Shown: positions 1 through 10,025, counted from the stretch's first letter. The stretch: DNA of 64,000 nucleotides from DATEOR01 sp963766725 (GCA_963766725.1 CAVYBK010000017.1:27541-91540), one strand, 5' to 3'. The notes: generated by a model not told the origin, from the letters alone. Translations and numbers: made by a program.

Positions 1-290
1 TCTTCGGGATCCTCCAGCTCCTCGCCGGAATGGCGCTCTTCGCGGGCGCGAGCTGGGCACGCTGGTTCGCGGTCGTGCTGGCCGGCCTCAACGCGATCGG
101 CAACGTCGGGTTCCTCACCGTGCAGCCGATCTGGACGACGCTGATCATCGCGCTCGACATCCTCGTCATCTACCAGCTGACGGCCCGTTGGGAGGCGGTG
201 GACCCCGCCTACTACGAGTCCTATGACGACGCGACGAGAGGCGCGAGCTCCGCGCGCGACCAGGCGACACGCGCCCGCACCGGCCTCTAG
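1..290 (+). CDS. DUF7144-type small membrane protein, 5' end missing
   Basis: The reading frame is open from the first bases (codons from position 3) to a TAG at 288-290, so the gene begins before the window. The visible part holds the end of one membrane helix, the conserved turn GASWARWFAVVLAGLNAIGN, and a last helix (WTTLIIALDILVIYQL) followed by a polar tail. This is the pattern of the actinobacterial DUF7144 family of four-helix membrane proteins, whose function is unknown. The family call is from memory of the pattern. The tail after the last helix is poorly conserved, so the exact end carries no information. Confidence 0.7.
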   Translation, partial: FGILQLLAGMALFAGASWARWFAVVLAGLNAIGNVGFLTVQPIWTTLIIALDILVIYQLTARWEAVDPAYYESYDDATRGASSARDQATRARTGL

Positions 291-431
291 CTTTCCCCTG
301 CAAAACGCGGCACCAAGGCTGCCGCCCTCCATCGGCCTGGCCGGACATCGCGCCGAGGACCAATTAGGTCAAATGTCCCGAATGGGGCGCGCTAACATCT
401 GCGCCAGGGGGCTGTTCGAGCGAGAGGGAGC

Positions 432-2046
432 GTGGAGGCCGACGTCCAGCAGCTAGCGCAACCGGCGCCGACGTGGCGGGCCAGCGACACGCTGCTCCGA
501 TCGACGCTCGTCCGCCGCATCGCGGCGATCCTCCTTCTTGCCCTCGCCTACTACGGAGCCGCGAAGCTCGCCCAGAGCCTCCGCTACACGGCCTCGGTGA
601 GCGCGGTCTGGCCGCCGGCAGGCGCTCGGGATCGCCGCGCTCTACCTCTGGGGCTTGCGGCTCTGGCCCGGGGTCTTCATCGCCGAGATCGCGGTCAACG
701 CCCAGCTCCTCACGGGCGAGCACGCCCTGCCGTTCTGGAGCGTCGTCGGCCAGCAGACCGGGAACATGCTCGAGATCATCGTCGGCGCGATCCTGTTGCG
801 GCGGTTGATCGGGCCCAATGCGGCGCTCGACCGGGCGGATCAGATCATCGGCATGCTCGTCGCGCTCGTGACAGCCACCGCGATCAGCGCCGTCTGTGGA
901 ACGGTCTCCATGCTCGCGGGCGGCGTCATCGACTGGTCGGAGGCCGTCACGTTCTGCCGCACCTGGTGGCTGGGCGACACGGCGGGCGGGCTGATCGCGC
1001 TTCCGCTCATCCTCACGTGGGCTGGCGACCCCCGCGGCTCCTTCCGGCGCATGTGCACCTGGGAGGGCGGCCTCCTCATCCTGACCGTGGTGGCTTTGAG
1101 CGTGCTCTCCATCTCCGCCAACGAGCCGGTCACCTACCTCGTCTTTCCCGCGCTGATCTGGGCTGCGCTGCGCTTCGGGCCCCCTGGGGCAACGCTCTCG
1201 GTCACGCTCGCCGCCGGGGCGGCCATCGCCTTCACGGCGAACGAGCTCGGCCCCTTCTTCAGGCAGCCGATCGACGACAAGGCGTTGAGCACTCAGCTCT
1301 ACATCGCCGTCGCCGCGCTCACGACGTTGTTCGTCGGGGCGCTCGTCGGCGAGCGGCAGCGTTCGGTCACGGAGCTCAAGGAGGCGAAGCAGCGGGAGGG
1401 CGACCGGGCGGTCGCGGAGCGCCACCGCATCGCACGCGAGCTCCACGACTCCGTCTCGCAGGCGCTCTTCTCGACCGTTCTCCATACGCGCACCGCGGAG
1501 CGGGATCTCGAGAAAGAAGGGCTCGATCCTCAGGGGCCGGTCGCCCGCTCCTTGGACGCGATCGCCGAGCTCACCGCGGGCGCGCAGCGAGAGATGCGCG
1601 TTCTTCTCTTCGAGCTGAACGGCACGGTGGGCGACGAGGAGCTCGTGGCCGGCCTCGCCCGGCATGCCTCGACCGTGGGCACCCCGGAGGGGCTGACCGT
1701 CGCCGTACACGGCCCCCAGCAGCGCCTGCCGCTCGCCCCGGAAACGGAAGCCCAACTGCTCGCCATCGGCCGGGAGGCGATCGCCAACGTGGTCAAGCAC
1801 TCGGCCGCCCGAAAGGCGTGGGTGCATGTGGACGCACGAGACGGGTCCGTGTTGATGGAGATCGGGGACAACGGCAACGGGTTCGACGCGAGCCTCGATC
1901 ACCCCGGGCACTACGGCCTCCAGTCGATGCGCACGCGCGCCGCGGAGGCGGGCGCGTTGCTGACGATCCGGAGCGTTCCCGGGCGCGGGACCATCGTGCG
2001 CGTCCAGCTTTCGGACGCGGACGGAGGGAACGGCGCTGGAGCCTGA
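432..2046 (+). CDS. MASE1-domain sensor histidine kinase (NarL/DesK type), one frameshift
   Basis: Membrane sensor kinase of about 538 residues. The N-terminal MASE1 domain of about eight helices begins with the typical VWPPAG stretch and has YLVFPALIWAALRFGPPG near its end. A HisKA_3 dimerisation domain follows (RIARELHDSVSQ, phosphoacceptor His about residue 338), then an HATPase_c domain with N-box (EAIANVVKHS) and G-box (GDNGNGFD). The frame is broken by one extra base near 624: VWPPAG is read in one frame and LGIAALYLWGLRLWPG in the next. GTG 432 is preceded by GAGGGAG. The response regulator just downstream is the expected partner. Because the domains are complete on both sides, a sequencing error is more likely than decay. 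Confidence 0.85.
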
Positions 2047-2059
2047 CACCGTCATCCGA

Positions 2060-2725
2060 GTGCTCGTCGTAGACGACCACGAGGTGGTCCGCCGCGGTCT
2101 GCACGCGTTCCTCGACGGCGAGCCCGACCTCGAGGTCGTCGCCGATGCGGGCGGGGGAGAGGAGGCGCTCGACGTCTGTGCGCGACTCGACTCCGAGGGG
2201 CGCGCTCCCGACGTCGTCCTCATGGACCTGCAGATGTCGCCCATGGACGGGATCGAGACCACGCGCCGGGTCAGGGACCGCTACCCCGGGGTCGAGGTCG
2301 TCGCCTTGACGTCGTTCGCCGAGAAGGAGCGGGTCCGTGCGGCGCTGGAGAGCGGAGCCTCCGGCTATCTCCTGAAGGACTCCGAGGCGGCCGAAGTCGC
2401 GGCCGCCGTGCGCTCGGCGCACAGGGGCGAGATCCAGCTCGACCCCGCCGTGACGAAGCCGCTCATCACCGACCTGAGCTCGGGCGGGAACGACATCACA
2501 TCGCTCCTCACCAGCCGCGAGCTCGAGGTCCTGCGCCTGGTCGGTGCCGGCAAGGCGAACAAGGAGATCGCGGCAGAGCTCGTCATCAGCGAGCGCACCG
2601 CCCGAACTCACGTGTCGAACGTCCTGCGCAAGATCGGCGTGAGCTCGAGGACTCAGGCGGCCGTCCTCGCCGTCCGCGAGGGGTTGGTCGCGCCGCCCGA
2701 GCACGAGGGGGCCCGGCTCGGGTGA
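2060..2725 (+). CDS. NarL/FixJ-family response regulator
   Basis: DNA-binding response regulator of about 221 residues, the likely partner of the MASE1 kinase 13 bases upstream. The receiver domain shows the acidic pair (VVDDHE), the phosphoacceptor Asp near residue 56 (VLMDLQMSPMDG) and the KDS lysine near residue 105. A LuxR-type helix-turn-helix fills the last 65 residues (LTSRELEVLRLVGAGKANKE). The start is uncertain: the family normally has two or three more residues (IRVLVVDDH), and an in-frame CTG at 2036, overlapping the kinase stop, would supply them. GTG 2060 is the first ordinary start codon. The stop overlaps the start of the MalT-like gene, suggesting one transcript. Confidence 0.88.
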   Translation: MLVVDDHEVVRRGLHAFLDGEPDLEVVADAGGGEEALDVCARLDSEGRAPDVVLMDLQMSPMDGIETTRRVRDRYPGVEVVALTSFAEKERVRAALESGASGYLLKDSEAAEVAAAVRSAHRGEIQLDPAVTKPLITDLSSGGNDITSLLTSRELEVLRLVGAGKANKEIAAELVISERTARTHVSNVLRKIGVSSRTQAAVLAVREGLVAPPEHEGARLG

Positions 2726-4976
2726 GCCGGTGGCCCCTCCTCGGTGAAGGCGATCGGGGAGGCGGCGGCGTCGGCCTTCTCCTGGAGACGAAGCTGCGCG
2801 GCTTCTCTCCCTCGCCCGAGATGATCGTGCGCCCGCGGCTCAGCGCCCGGCTCATCGGCTCGGACGCAGTCGCTCGTCCTCTTCGCCGCGCCGCCGGGGT
2901 TCGGGAAGACGACCCTCCTCGCGCAGTGGCGCGAGCTCGACGAGCGCCCGTTCGCCTGGTTCACAGCCGATTCCGCCGACAGCGACCCGGTCGCGCTCTG
3001 GACCGGGATCGTCGAGGCGATCCGCCGCGTCCGCCCGGATTTCGGAGACGCCGCCGAGGTCGCGCTCCAGGCCCGCCACGTCGACGTGCACGACGCGCTG
3101 ATCCCCGTCGTCGTCCGGGAGCTCGAGTCGCTTCCGGGCGAGCTCGTCCTCGTCCTCGACGACTACCAGGCGGTCGACAACTCGGCCTGCCACGCCTCGC
3201 TCGCCTACTTCATGGAGGCGAAGCCGAGGAACGTCCAGCTCGTCATCGCGAGCCGCGCCGATCCGCCGATCCCGGTCGCGAAGCTCCGCGCCGACGCGCG
3301 CCTGCTCGAGCTGCGCGCGCTCGACCTCTGCTTCACGAAGGACGAGGAGGCGGTCTTCCTCAACGAGCAGCTGGCCCTCGGGCTCGGCCCCGAGAGCCTC
3401 GAGGTCCTGCACGGACGTACCGAGGGCTGGCCCGCCGGGGTCTACCTCGCGTCGCTCTCCCTGCGTCAGAGCACCGATCCGGACGGGTTCGTATCCGCCT
3501 TCGACGGCTCGAACCGCCACGTCGTCGACTACCTGACCGAGGTCGTTCTCGGCTCGCTGGACGCGCAGCCAGCGGGACTTCCTGCTCCAGACCTCGATCC
3601 TCGACTCGTTCTCGGCTCCGCTCTGCGACGCGGTGACCGGGCGGCGTGGCTCGGCGACGCGCCTGGCGGAGCTCGAGCGCGCCAACCTCTTCCTGATTCC
3701 GCTCGACGACCGCCGCGAGCGGTACCGCTACCACCAGCTCTTCGCCGATCTGCTCCGCGCCCAGCTCGCCCAGCGCGAGCCCGGGCTCGTCCCCAAGCTC
3801 CACAAGCGCGCGTACGAGTGGCTCGCCGAGGAGGGAGAGACGGACGCGGCCGTCCGCCACGCACTCGCCGCCGGCGAGGTCGACGCAGCGGTCGGGCTCG
3901 TCGCCGGGCAATGGCTTGCCGATCCCCACGCGCATCTCGGCCGCGGGGACGAGACGGTTCGCCGCCTCGAGGGCTTCCCCGCCGAGGCCGTCGCGGAGGA
4001 CCCGCGCCTCGTTCTCCTGCGGGGATGGGCGCAGGGGATGGCCGGAAAGCGGGCCGATTTCGACGAAGCGCTGGCCATCGTGCGGGAGTCCGAGGAGAAG
4101 CTCCCCGACGGGACGGCCGTCGGCGACGCAGCCACCGTGGTGCGCGCGTGCTTTTCGTGGGGCGATGCCGCCGGTGCGCTCGCCGCCGCCGAAGCGGCCG
4201 CCGAGCTCGAGGACCGCCTGCCGGCATCCTGGCACCCGGTCCTGGCGCTGGCCCTCGGGCGGTCGCGATATCTCGTCGGCGACCACGACGGGGCGGAGGC
4301 GCCCCTCGAGTCGGCGGTCTCGTCCGGCCATCACGCCGACCGCCCGCTGGTCGCGGCAACTGCACAGGCTCTTCTTGCCCGCATCGCGCTCGCCCGCGAC
4401 GATGTCGACCTCGCCGAGCAGAGGGCGCTCGCAGCGGTGGCGTCCCTGGAGCTCCAGGACCTCGCCGACCAGCCCGGCGCCGGGACGGCGTACGTGGCAC
4501 TCGGAGCGGTGGTCGCGCGGCGCGGCCGCACCGAGGAGGCCGGGGACCTGCTCGTCCGCGGTCTCGCCCGCCTACGGCGCCACGGCGACGTCCTCGCGAT
4601 CGCCGATGCGCTGCTCGTCTTTGCGCCGGTGCGGCGAGCCCTCGTCTCCCTCACGTCGGCGCGGAGCCTCATCGAGGAGGCAAGGCTCCTCCTCGCGGAG
4701 TGCGCCGACCCCGGGGCCGTCGGCGTCGAGCTCGAGGAGGTCGCCCGCTCGCTGACCCCGGCTCATCGGCGGATCGACGGCGAGAGCGAGCTCACCGAGC
4801 GGGAGCTCGAGGTCCTCCGCTATCTCGCCGAGGGGATCCCGAAGCGCGACATCGGAACCGCGCTCTTCCTCTCGTACAACACGATTCACTCGCACACGAA
4901 GTCGATCTACCAGAAGCTCCGCGTCTCCTCGCGCGACGCCGCCGTGGCCCGGGCCCGCGAGCTCGGCGCGCTCTAG
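2722..4976 (+). CDS. MalT-like large ATP-binding LuxR transcriptional regulator, two frameshifts
   Basis: About 750 residues when read through. The N-terminus (LLETKLRGFSPSPEMIVRPR) leads to a STAND-type ATPase with Walker A (APPGFGKTTLL) and Walker B (LVLVLDDY). A helical repeat region follows, then a C-terminal LuxR helix-turn-helix (LTERELEVLRYLAEG). The family consists of ligand- and ATP-controlled activators such as MalT; the inducer cannot be told. The frame shifts by one extra base near 2869 (just before the P-loop) and near 3569. Homology runs smoothly across both points, which argues for sequence errors. GTG 2722 overlaps the stop of the response regulator. The gene ends directly against the convergent ABC permease. 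Confidence 0.85.
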
Positions 4977-5774
4977 CTAGTTCACGAGCTTGCGCTCCAT
5001 CGCGTAGATCGCGATGCGCCACATGAGGAGCCCAAATGCGACGAGGAAGGCGACGTTCCAGACATCCGCCCAGCCTTCGAAGCCAAAGGCCGCGTGGCGG
5101 ACGAGCTGGACGCAGTGGTAGAGGGGGTTGAGCTGCGCGAGCGTCTGCGCCCACTGCGGCAGTGTGTCGATGGGGAAGAACGTGCCCGCCACCAAGAAGA
5201 GCGGGGTGAGGACTGCGCTGATGATGTAGCTGAAGTTCTCAATTGACTTGGCGAACCCGGCCGCCATGATCCCGAACGACGCCCAGCCATAGCCGGCGAG
5301 GAAGCCGATGAACGGCACGGTGAGCATTCCCCACGCGGGCGGGAGCCCGAAGAACATCGCGACGATGAGCGGCACGCAGCCGTACACGCCAGCCCGCATA
5401 GCGATCCACAGAGCCTCGGCCGTGACGAGCTCCTCGGTGTCGACCGGGGCGGCCAGAATGGCGTCATATGTATGTTGAAAGTTGTATTTGACGAACGTCC
5501 CGAACATGGCAGGGAAGGCGCTCGAGAAGAGGACGGCGGTGGCCACGGTGCCCGTCCCGACGAACTCGACGTAGTCGTAGCCGCCGATCGTCGAGACGAG
5601 GGAGCCGAAGCCGAAGCCGAAGGCGAGCAGGTAGATCGTCGGCTCGACCGTCGAGGAGAAGGTGGCCGAGCGCCAGTACGACGAGAAGTTGACGACCTCC
5701 CGCACGAGCACGCCGGTGAGGGCCGGCCGCTCGAGCCGGCCGATCCGCACCGCGCGGGCGGCACGCGTGGCCAT
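4977..5774 (-). CDS. ABC-2 type exporter permease
   Basis: Integral membrane protein of 265 residues with about six helices and the ABC-2 family signature region near the C-terminus (LTPLFLVAGTFFPIDTLPQW). It would form the channel of an ATP-driven exporter, as a dimer, with the ATPase encoded just upstream. ATG at 5774 overlaps the ATPase stop by four bases (ATGA), so the two are translationally coupled. Relatives belong to the DrrB/NodJ group exporting drugs, lipids or polysaccharides; the substrate here cannot be inferred. The stop abuts the end of the convergent MalT-like gene with no intergenic space. Confidence 0.88.
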   Translation of the reverse strand: MATRAARAVRIGRLERPALTGVLVREVVNFSSYWRSATFSSTVEPTIYLLAFGFGFGSLVSTIGGYDYVEFVGTGTVATAVLFSSAFPAMFGTFVKYNFQHTYDAILAAPVDTEELVTAEALWIAMRAGVYGCVPLIVAMFFGLPPAWGMLTVPFIGFLAGYGWASFGIMAAGFAKSIENFSYIISAVLTPLFLVAGTFFPIDTLPQWAQTLAQLNPLYHCVQLVRHAAFGFEGWADVWNVAFLVAFGLLMWRIAIYAMERKLVN

Positions 5775-6673
5775 CAATCGATCTCCTCGCCGGTGAGGAG
5801 GACGAAGACGTCTTCGAGGTTGGCCGGGCGCCGTTCGCCCTCGGGCGCCTTCCCGTCCGCTCCGTCGACCCCGAGCACGGCGATGCTCGTCCCGGTGCGC
5901 CGGGTGAGGAAGCCGTCGGTTCGCGCCTTCGCCTCGGCTTCGGCGAGCTGCGACGGAGAGCCGTAGACCTCGACGGCGGTCCGGCCCGCGTGCTTCGCGA
6001 TCAGCTCGGTCGGCTGCCCGGCGGCGATCCCCTCGCCGTGCGACATGATCAGGACGGTATCCGCGAGGCGCTCGGCTTCCTCGATGTAGTGCGTCGACAT
6101 GAGAATCGTCGTCCCCTCCGCGCGGAGCGCGTCGATGAGCGCCCAGAGCTCTTGCCGCACCTGCGGGTCGAGGCCGACGGTCGGCTCGTCGAGGAGGACG
6201 AGGCGTGGCCGGTGGACAAGGGCGCGCGCGATGAGGAGCCGGCGGCGCATCCCGCCCGAGAGCTTGTCCACGCGCGTGTCGCGCCGGTCGCCGAGGTTGG
6301 CCATCTCGAGCGCGGCCTCGATGGCCGCACGCCGCTCGGCGCGTCCGATGCGGTAGAGGTGCGTGAAGACGAGCAGGTTCTGCTCGACGGTCAGCGTCAC
6401 GTCGAGGTTGTCGAGCTGCGGTGCGACGCCGCACTCGGCGCGCGCGGCCTTCGACTCCTCGGGCAGGCGGAAGCCGAGCACCTCGAGCTCGCCCTCGTCC
6501 GCGATCGCCTGCGCGGTGAGGAGGCGCATCGTCGTCGACTTGCCCGCGCCGTTGGGCCCGAGCAGGCCGACACACGTGCCTTCGGGCACGTCGAGGTCGA
6601 GGCCGTTCACGGCCGTGATGGGGCCGTAGCGCTTCACCACGCCCCGCAATCGGATCGCCAGCCCGTCGCGCAC
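5774..6673 (-). CDS. ABC exporter ATP-binding protein (DrrA/NodI-like)
   Basis: ATPase of 299 residues. Walker A is at about residues 39-47 (GPNGAGKST), with a Q-loop (APQLDN), signature LSGGMRRRL, Walker B with catalytic Glu (LVLLDEPT) and the switch His (STHYIEEAE). The C-terminal 80 residues match the extension seen in DrrA-type exporters. No ATG is in frame near the start of homology; GTG 6673 gives VRDGLAIRLRGVVKRYG and is chosen for that reason. It pairs with the overlapping ABC-2 permease. An AraC-type regulator is transcribed divergently 54 bases away and may control the pair. Confidence 0.9.
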   Translation of the reverse strand: MRDGLAIRLRGVVKRYGPITAVNGLDLDVPEGTCVGLLGPNGAGKSTTMRLLTAQAIADEGELEVLGFRLPEESKAARAECGVAPQLDNLDVTLTVEQNLLVFTHLYRIGRAERRAAIEAALEMANLGDRRDTRVDKLSGGMRRRLLIARALVHRPRLVLLDEPTVGLDPQVRQELWALIDALRAEGTTILMSTHYIEEAERLADTVLIMSHGEGIAAGQPTELIAKHAGRTAVEVYGSPSQLAEAEAKARTDGFLTRRTGTSIAVLGVDGADGKAPEGERRPANLEDVFVLLTGEEID

Positions 6674-6688
6674 GATTTCAGCATGCCA

Positions 6689-6721
6689 GTTTGAACTTCT
6701 CGCCCGGTTCGACGTCTGAAC
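6689..6721. promoter_or_regulatory. Pair of GTYTGAAC direct repeats between divergent genes
   Basis: The 54-bp gap between the exporter ATPase and the AraC-type regulator holds GTTTGAAC at 6689-6696 and GTCTGAAC at 6714-6721, 25 bases apart. Paired direct repeats of this spacing are typical of AraC-family half sites. This is a candidate operator only. Confidence 0.3.
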
Positions 6722-6727
6722 GAATAA

Positions 6728-7636
6728 GTGCAGGCAGACACGATCCACCGGACCCTGTTCGAAAACGAGCGGATCGTCCTCGGAGAGTTCTGGTGCCCGC
6801 CCGAAAGCCGCTGTTGGCACGGGCTCAACAGCGTCTCGGCGGTGCCCCACGTGATCTTCCCGCGGACACCCGTGACCATCCGCCAGCTCGGGCGCGAGCC
6901 GGTCGTCTGCGATCGCAACCACGTGCTCTTCTTCAACCCGGGACAGCGCTTCTTCCGCTCGCTGCGAAGCCGCGACGGCGACCGCTCCTACTACGTCGAG
7001 CTCGCGCCCGAGCTCATGTTCAACCTCGCGCGGCTGACGAGCTTCCCGTTCGCGTTCGGGCCGTGCGACCCCGACGTGTTCCTCCTCCAGCGGCTCGCCG
7101 TGCGGCACCTCCGCGAGCCGAGCCCCGATCCGCTCCTGGTCGAGGAGAGCATCACCGAGTCGGTCGGCATGGCCCTCGAGCGGGCGCGGCGCTTCCACGG
7201 CCTCCGCGCGAAGGGAAGAGAGGCGACGCGGGCGGCGCACCGGGAGATCGTCGACCAGACGAAGGAGCTCCTCGCCGCGCGGTTCCGGGAACGGCTCACG
7301 ATGGGCGAGATCGCAGGCGCGATCGGCGTCTCGCGCTTCCACCTGAGCCGCGTGTTCCGCTCCAGCACAGGCTTCTCTCTGCACGGCTACCGGAACCAGC
7401 TGCGGCTGCGAGCCGCGCTCGAGCGCATCGCCGATCCCGAGACCCGGCTGCCCGCCCTCGCCGCTGAGCTCGGGTTCTCGGGTCACAGCCATTTCACGGC
7501 GGCGTTCCGCGAGACGTTCGGCGTGGCCCCCTCCGAGCTGCGCGGACGGGTGACACGGTCGCGGCTCCAGGACGTTCTCGGGCGCCATTCGGCTAGCAGG
7601 ATCGTGCCTCTTTCGGCCGCCTCGGGCTGCGACTGA
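6728..7636 (+). CDS. AraC-family transcriptional regulator
   Basis: 302 residues. The N-terminal 170 residues form a cupin-like effector region (HVIFPRTPVTI, FFNPGQRFFR). The C-terminal AraC domain occupies about residues 180-275 with its two helix-turn-helices (LTMGEIAGAIGVSRFHLSRVFR and AAELGFSGHSHFTAAFRETFG), followed by a short tail. GTG 6728 is chosen because it gives the shortest extension before recognisable sequence. The gene diverges from the ABC exporter pair, so that pair is the most likely target. The effector is unknown. Confidence 0.85.
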   Translation: MQADTIHRTLFENERIVLGEFWCPPESRCWHGLNSVSAVPHVIFPRTPVTIRQLGREPVVCDRNHVLFFNPGQRFFRSLRSRDGDRSYYVELAPELMFNLARLTSFPFAFGPCDPDVFLLQRLAVRHLREPSPDPLLVEESITESVGMALERARRFHGLRAKGREATRAAHREIVDQTKELLAARFRERLTMGEIAGAIGVSRFHLSRVFRSSTGFSLHGYRNQLRLRAALERIADPETRLPALAAELGFSGHSHFTAAFRETFGVAPSELRGRVTRSRLQDVLGRHSASRIVPLSAASGCD

Positions 7637-7753
7637 GGCCCGCTCCCACGCGCCTCGGGCGCTGTTTACCGACCGCGCAACAACGTGTCAGCCCGGCCAA
7701 ACACGGTGGGCAAGACCGCGTCTTCACTCCTCGACGACACCAAGGAGGCAGGC

Positions 7754-9418
7754 GTGAAACTGAACAGGCGTTTCGCTGCACTACCGGCGGTCCTCGCGGC
7801 CGCCGTGCTCGCAGCCGCAGGCTGCGGCGGGAGCGACAGCGGAGGGAATGCGGCTCCGACGGGCGATGGCTCGGGCGGAGGGCCGGCCGCGGAGCAGGTC
7901 ATCACGGTCGGGTGGGGGGCCGAGCCGCCGTCGCTCGACCCGGGCCTCGCAACCGACACGACCTCCTCCAACATCCTCGTGAACATCATGGATCCGCTCG
8001 TGAGGCTGGGCGACGACCTGGAGCCCGTGCCGAGCCTCGCGGAGAGCTGGGAGACGAGCAAGGACGGGAAGACGGTCACCTTCCACCTCCGCTCCGACGG
8101 ACAGTGGACGAACGGCGACCCGGTCACCGCGCAGGACTTCGAGTACTCGTGGAAGCGGACGATCTCGCCCGAGCTCGCCGCGGACTACGCGTACCAGTTC
8201 TACGGAATCGTCGGCGCCGCCGACTACAACGCCTGCCAGAAGAACTGCGAGTCGCTCGCCGACAAGGTCGGCGTGAAGGCCCTCGACGACACGACGCTCG
8301 AGGTGCAGCTGACGACGCCGCAGCCGTGGTTCATCCAGCAGGTCAGCCACACGTCGTTCCTCGCCGTCCATCCCGCCACGGTCGAGCAGTTCGGCGACAG
8401 CTGGACGGATCCGAAGAACATCGTCACCGACGGGCCGTTCAAGCTCGAGTCGTGGGAGCACGACGCCTCGATCGACCTCGTGAAGTGGGACGACTGGCGC
8501 GATGCCGCCGACGTCGCCCTCACGCGGGTGAACGGCAAGATCATCGTCGACGGGACGACGCGGGTTCAGTCCTTCGAGGCGGGCGAGGTCGACGCGCTCG
8601 ACGCGGGCGGCCTGCCGCCGGACGAGATCGCGCGTCTCAAGGAGACCCCCGAATACGAGTCCTATCCCGCGCTCGGGACGTACTACTACGGCTTCAACCT
8701 CGAGAACCTGCCCGACGTGCACGAGCGGCAGGCGCTGTCGCTCGCCATCGACCGGCGGACGATCGTGGACAACATCGCGCAGGCCGACCAGGTGCCGGCC
8801 ACCGGCTTCGCGCCGAAGGGCCTCCCCGGGTTCGACAGCTTCAACCCGAACTCGCCCTGGACGCCCGAGAACGGCGACATCGACGCCGCCAAGGACGCGA
8901 TGTCGCAGGCGCAGAACCCGAAGACGACCCTCAACCTGTTCTTCAACGACTCGCCGGGCCACAAGGAAATCGCCACCGCCGTGCAGGCGAACTGGGGCGA
9001 GCTCGGCGTCACGACGACGTTGAAGCAGCAGGAGTGGGCGCAGTTCCTCGAGTTCCTCGGCCCGCCGCCGAACAAGGCAGTGGACGTCTACCGGAACGGG
9101 TGGATCGGCGACTACGTCGACGCCATCAACTTCCTCGAGCTCTGGACCTGCGATTCGGGCAACAACAACTCCAACTACTGCGACGAGGACTACGACGCGC
9201 TGCTCGAGCAGGCTCGCCAGACGCCGGAGGACGCGGCCCGCTACGAGATCTACGGCCAGCTGGAGGACAAGCTCCTCGGCCAGGACGGCGCGCTGCCCCT
9301 CTCGCCGATCTACTGGTACACGTACCCGAACCTGGAGAAGCTCTCCATCAAGGACAGCTTCACGGTGAATCTCCTCAACCAGATCGACCTGACGAAGGTG
9401 GTCGTCAGGGAGCAATAG
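7754..9418 (+). CDS. Oligopeptide-type ABC transporter substrate-binding lipoprotein (OppA-like)
   Basis: Extracellular solute-binding protein, family 5, 554 residues. The lipoprotein signal ends in LAAAGC with the lipidated Cys near residue 24, followed by a Gly/Ser-rich linker. The body shows family features such as EPPSLDPG near the mature N-terminus and PVTAQDFEYSWKR. GTG 7754 is chosen over an upstream in-frame start because AAGGAGG lies at 7742-7748, at ideal spacing, and because the signal peptide begins there. No permease or ATPase gene lies next to it, so it must serve a transporter encoded elsewhere or be a stand-alone binding protein. Confidence 0.9.
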   Translation: MKLNRRFAALPAVLAAAVLAAAGCGGSDSGGNAAPTGDGSGGGPAAEQVITVGWGAEPPSLDPGLATDTTSSNILVNIMDPLVRLGDDLEPVPSLAESWETSKDGKTVTFHLRSDGQWTNGDPVTAQDFEYSWKRTISPELAADYAYQFYGIVGAADYNACQKNCESLADKVGVKALDDTTLEVQLTTPQPWFIQQVSHTSFLAVHPATVEQFGDSWTDPKNIVTDGPFKLESWEHDASIDLVKWDDWRDAADVALTRVNGKIIVDGTTRVQSFEAGEVDALDAGGLPPDEIARLKETPEYESYPALGTYYYGFNLENLPDVHERQALSLAIDRRTIVDNIAQADQVPATGFAPKGLPGFDSFNPNSPWTPENGDIDAAKDAMSQAQNPKTTLNLFFNDSPGHKEIATAVQANWGELGVTTTLKQQEWAQFLEFLGPPPNKAVDVYRNGWIGDYVDAINFLELWTCDSGNNNSNYCDEDYDALLEQARQTPEDAARYEIYGQLEDKLLGQDGALPLSPIYWYTYPNLEKLSIKDSFTVNLLNQIDLTKVVVREQ

Positions 9419-9424
9419 GGCACT

Positions 9425-9467
9425 CCCCACCACCTGTCACCGGCGGGTGGGGCGCGTCCGGCGCCCC
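9425..9467 (+). terminator. GC-rich alternative hairpins after the OppA-like gene
   Basis: CCCCACC at 9425-9431 pairs with GGTGGGG at 9446-9452, and an alternative stem GGGGCG/CGCCCC follows at 9449-9467. The position just after the stop fits a terminator, but there is no T-run. Confidence 0.4.
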
Positions 9468-9595
9468 GCCCGCCCCCTCCTTTGAACCGACGGCGACGTG
9501 CCGTTCGACACGATGTGTATGGGCGCCGCGTCTGGGTACGCGTAGACAGAGCGGGGTTGAACTTCGGAGCCCCAGCCGAACCGAGGAGGGGACAA

Positions 9596-9973
9596 ATGGA
9601 ACGCACGTACACGACCACCGAACCATGGACCTACCGCGATGTCGACACGCTTGGCGTGGACATGACTCGCGGCGTCGACCTGGTCGGCTTCGAGATCGAA
9701 GCGACCGACGGCGGGATCGGAAAGATCGACGAGGCGACCTACGACGTCGGCTCGAGCTACGTCGTGGTGGACACCGGCCCGTGGATCTTCGGCAAGAAGG
9801 TCATGCTTCCGGCCGCCGTGATCCAGCGAGTCGACCTCGATTCGCAGACCGTTGTCGTCGACCGAACCAAGGACGAGATCAAGAGCTCGCCCGAGTTCGA
9901 CGAGGACGCGTACCAGGAGCAGGGGTACCGCTCGCAGCTCGGCTCGTACTACTACAGCGACACGGACAGGTAA
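9596..9973 (+). CDS. PRC-barrel domain protein
   Basis: 125 residues, soluble. Residues 20-95 read as a PRC-barrel (VDLVGFEIEATDGGIGKIDE, then VVVDTGPWIFGKKVMLPAAV), a small beta-barrel found in RimM, photosynthetic reaction centre subunit H and many actinobacterial proteins of unknown role. The C-terminus (SSPEFDEDAYQEQGYRSQLG) is typical of stand-alone actinobacterial versions. ATG 9596 is preceded by GAGGAGG at 9583-9589. It is a single-gene unit bounded by the hairpins upstream and a strong terminator downstream. Its function is unknown; a stress or envelope role is only a guess. Confidence 0.82.
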   Translation: MERTYTTTEPWTYRDVDTLGVDMTRGVDLVGFEIEATDGGIGKIDEATYDVGSSYVVVDTGPWIFGKKVMLPAAVIQRVDLDSQTVVVDRTKDEIKSSPEFDEDAYQEQGYRSQLGSYYYSDTDR

Positions 9974-9990
9974 CTCGTCCTGAAGTGAGA

Positions 9991-10025
9991 GAGAGCGGCC
10001 GCCTCCTGGCGGCCGTTCTCGTTTC
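9991..10025 (+). terminator. Rho-independent terminator of the PRC-barrel gene
   Basis: A 13-bp stem (9991-10003 with 10008-10020, one G-T pair) closes a four-base loop TCCT and is followed by GTTTCTC. This is the clearest intrinsic terminator in the window. Confidence 0.75.

Noticed and set aside
364..2262. Long antisense open reading frame (632 codons) opposite the MASE1 kinase and response regulator
   Set aside because: Its product is low-complexity, Arg/Glu/Asp-rich and mirrors the codons of the real genes. Long antisense frames are expected in GC-rich DNA with strong third-position bias.
2722..4976. Programmed ribosomal frameshifting in the MalT-like gene
   Set aside because: There is no slippery heptamer or downstream structure at the two shift points, and the same kind of one-base insertion occurs in many unrelated genes here.
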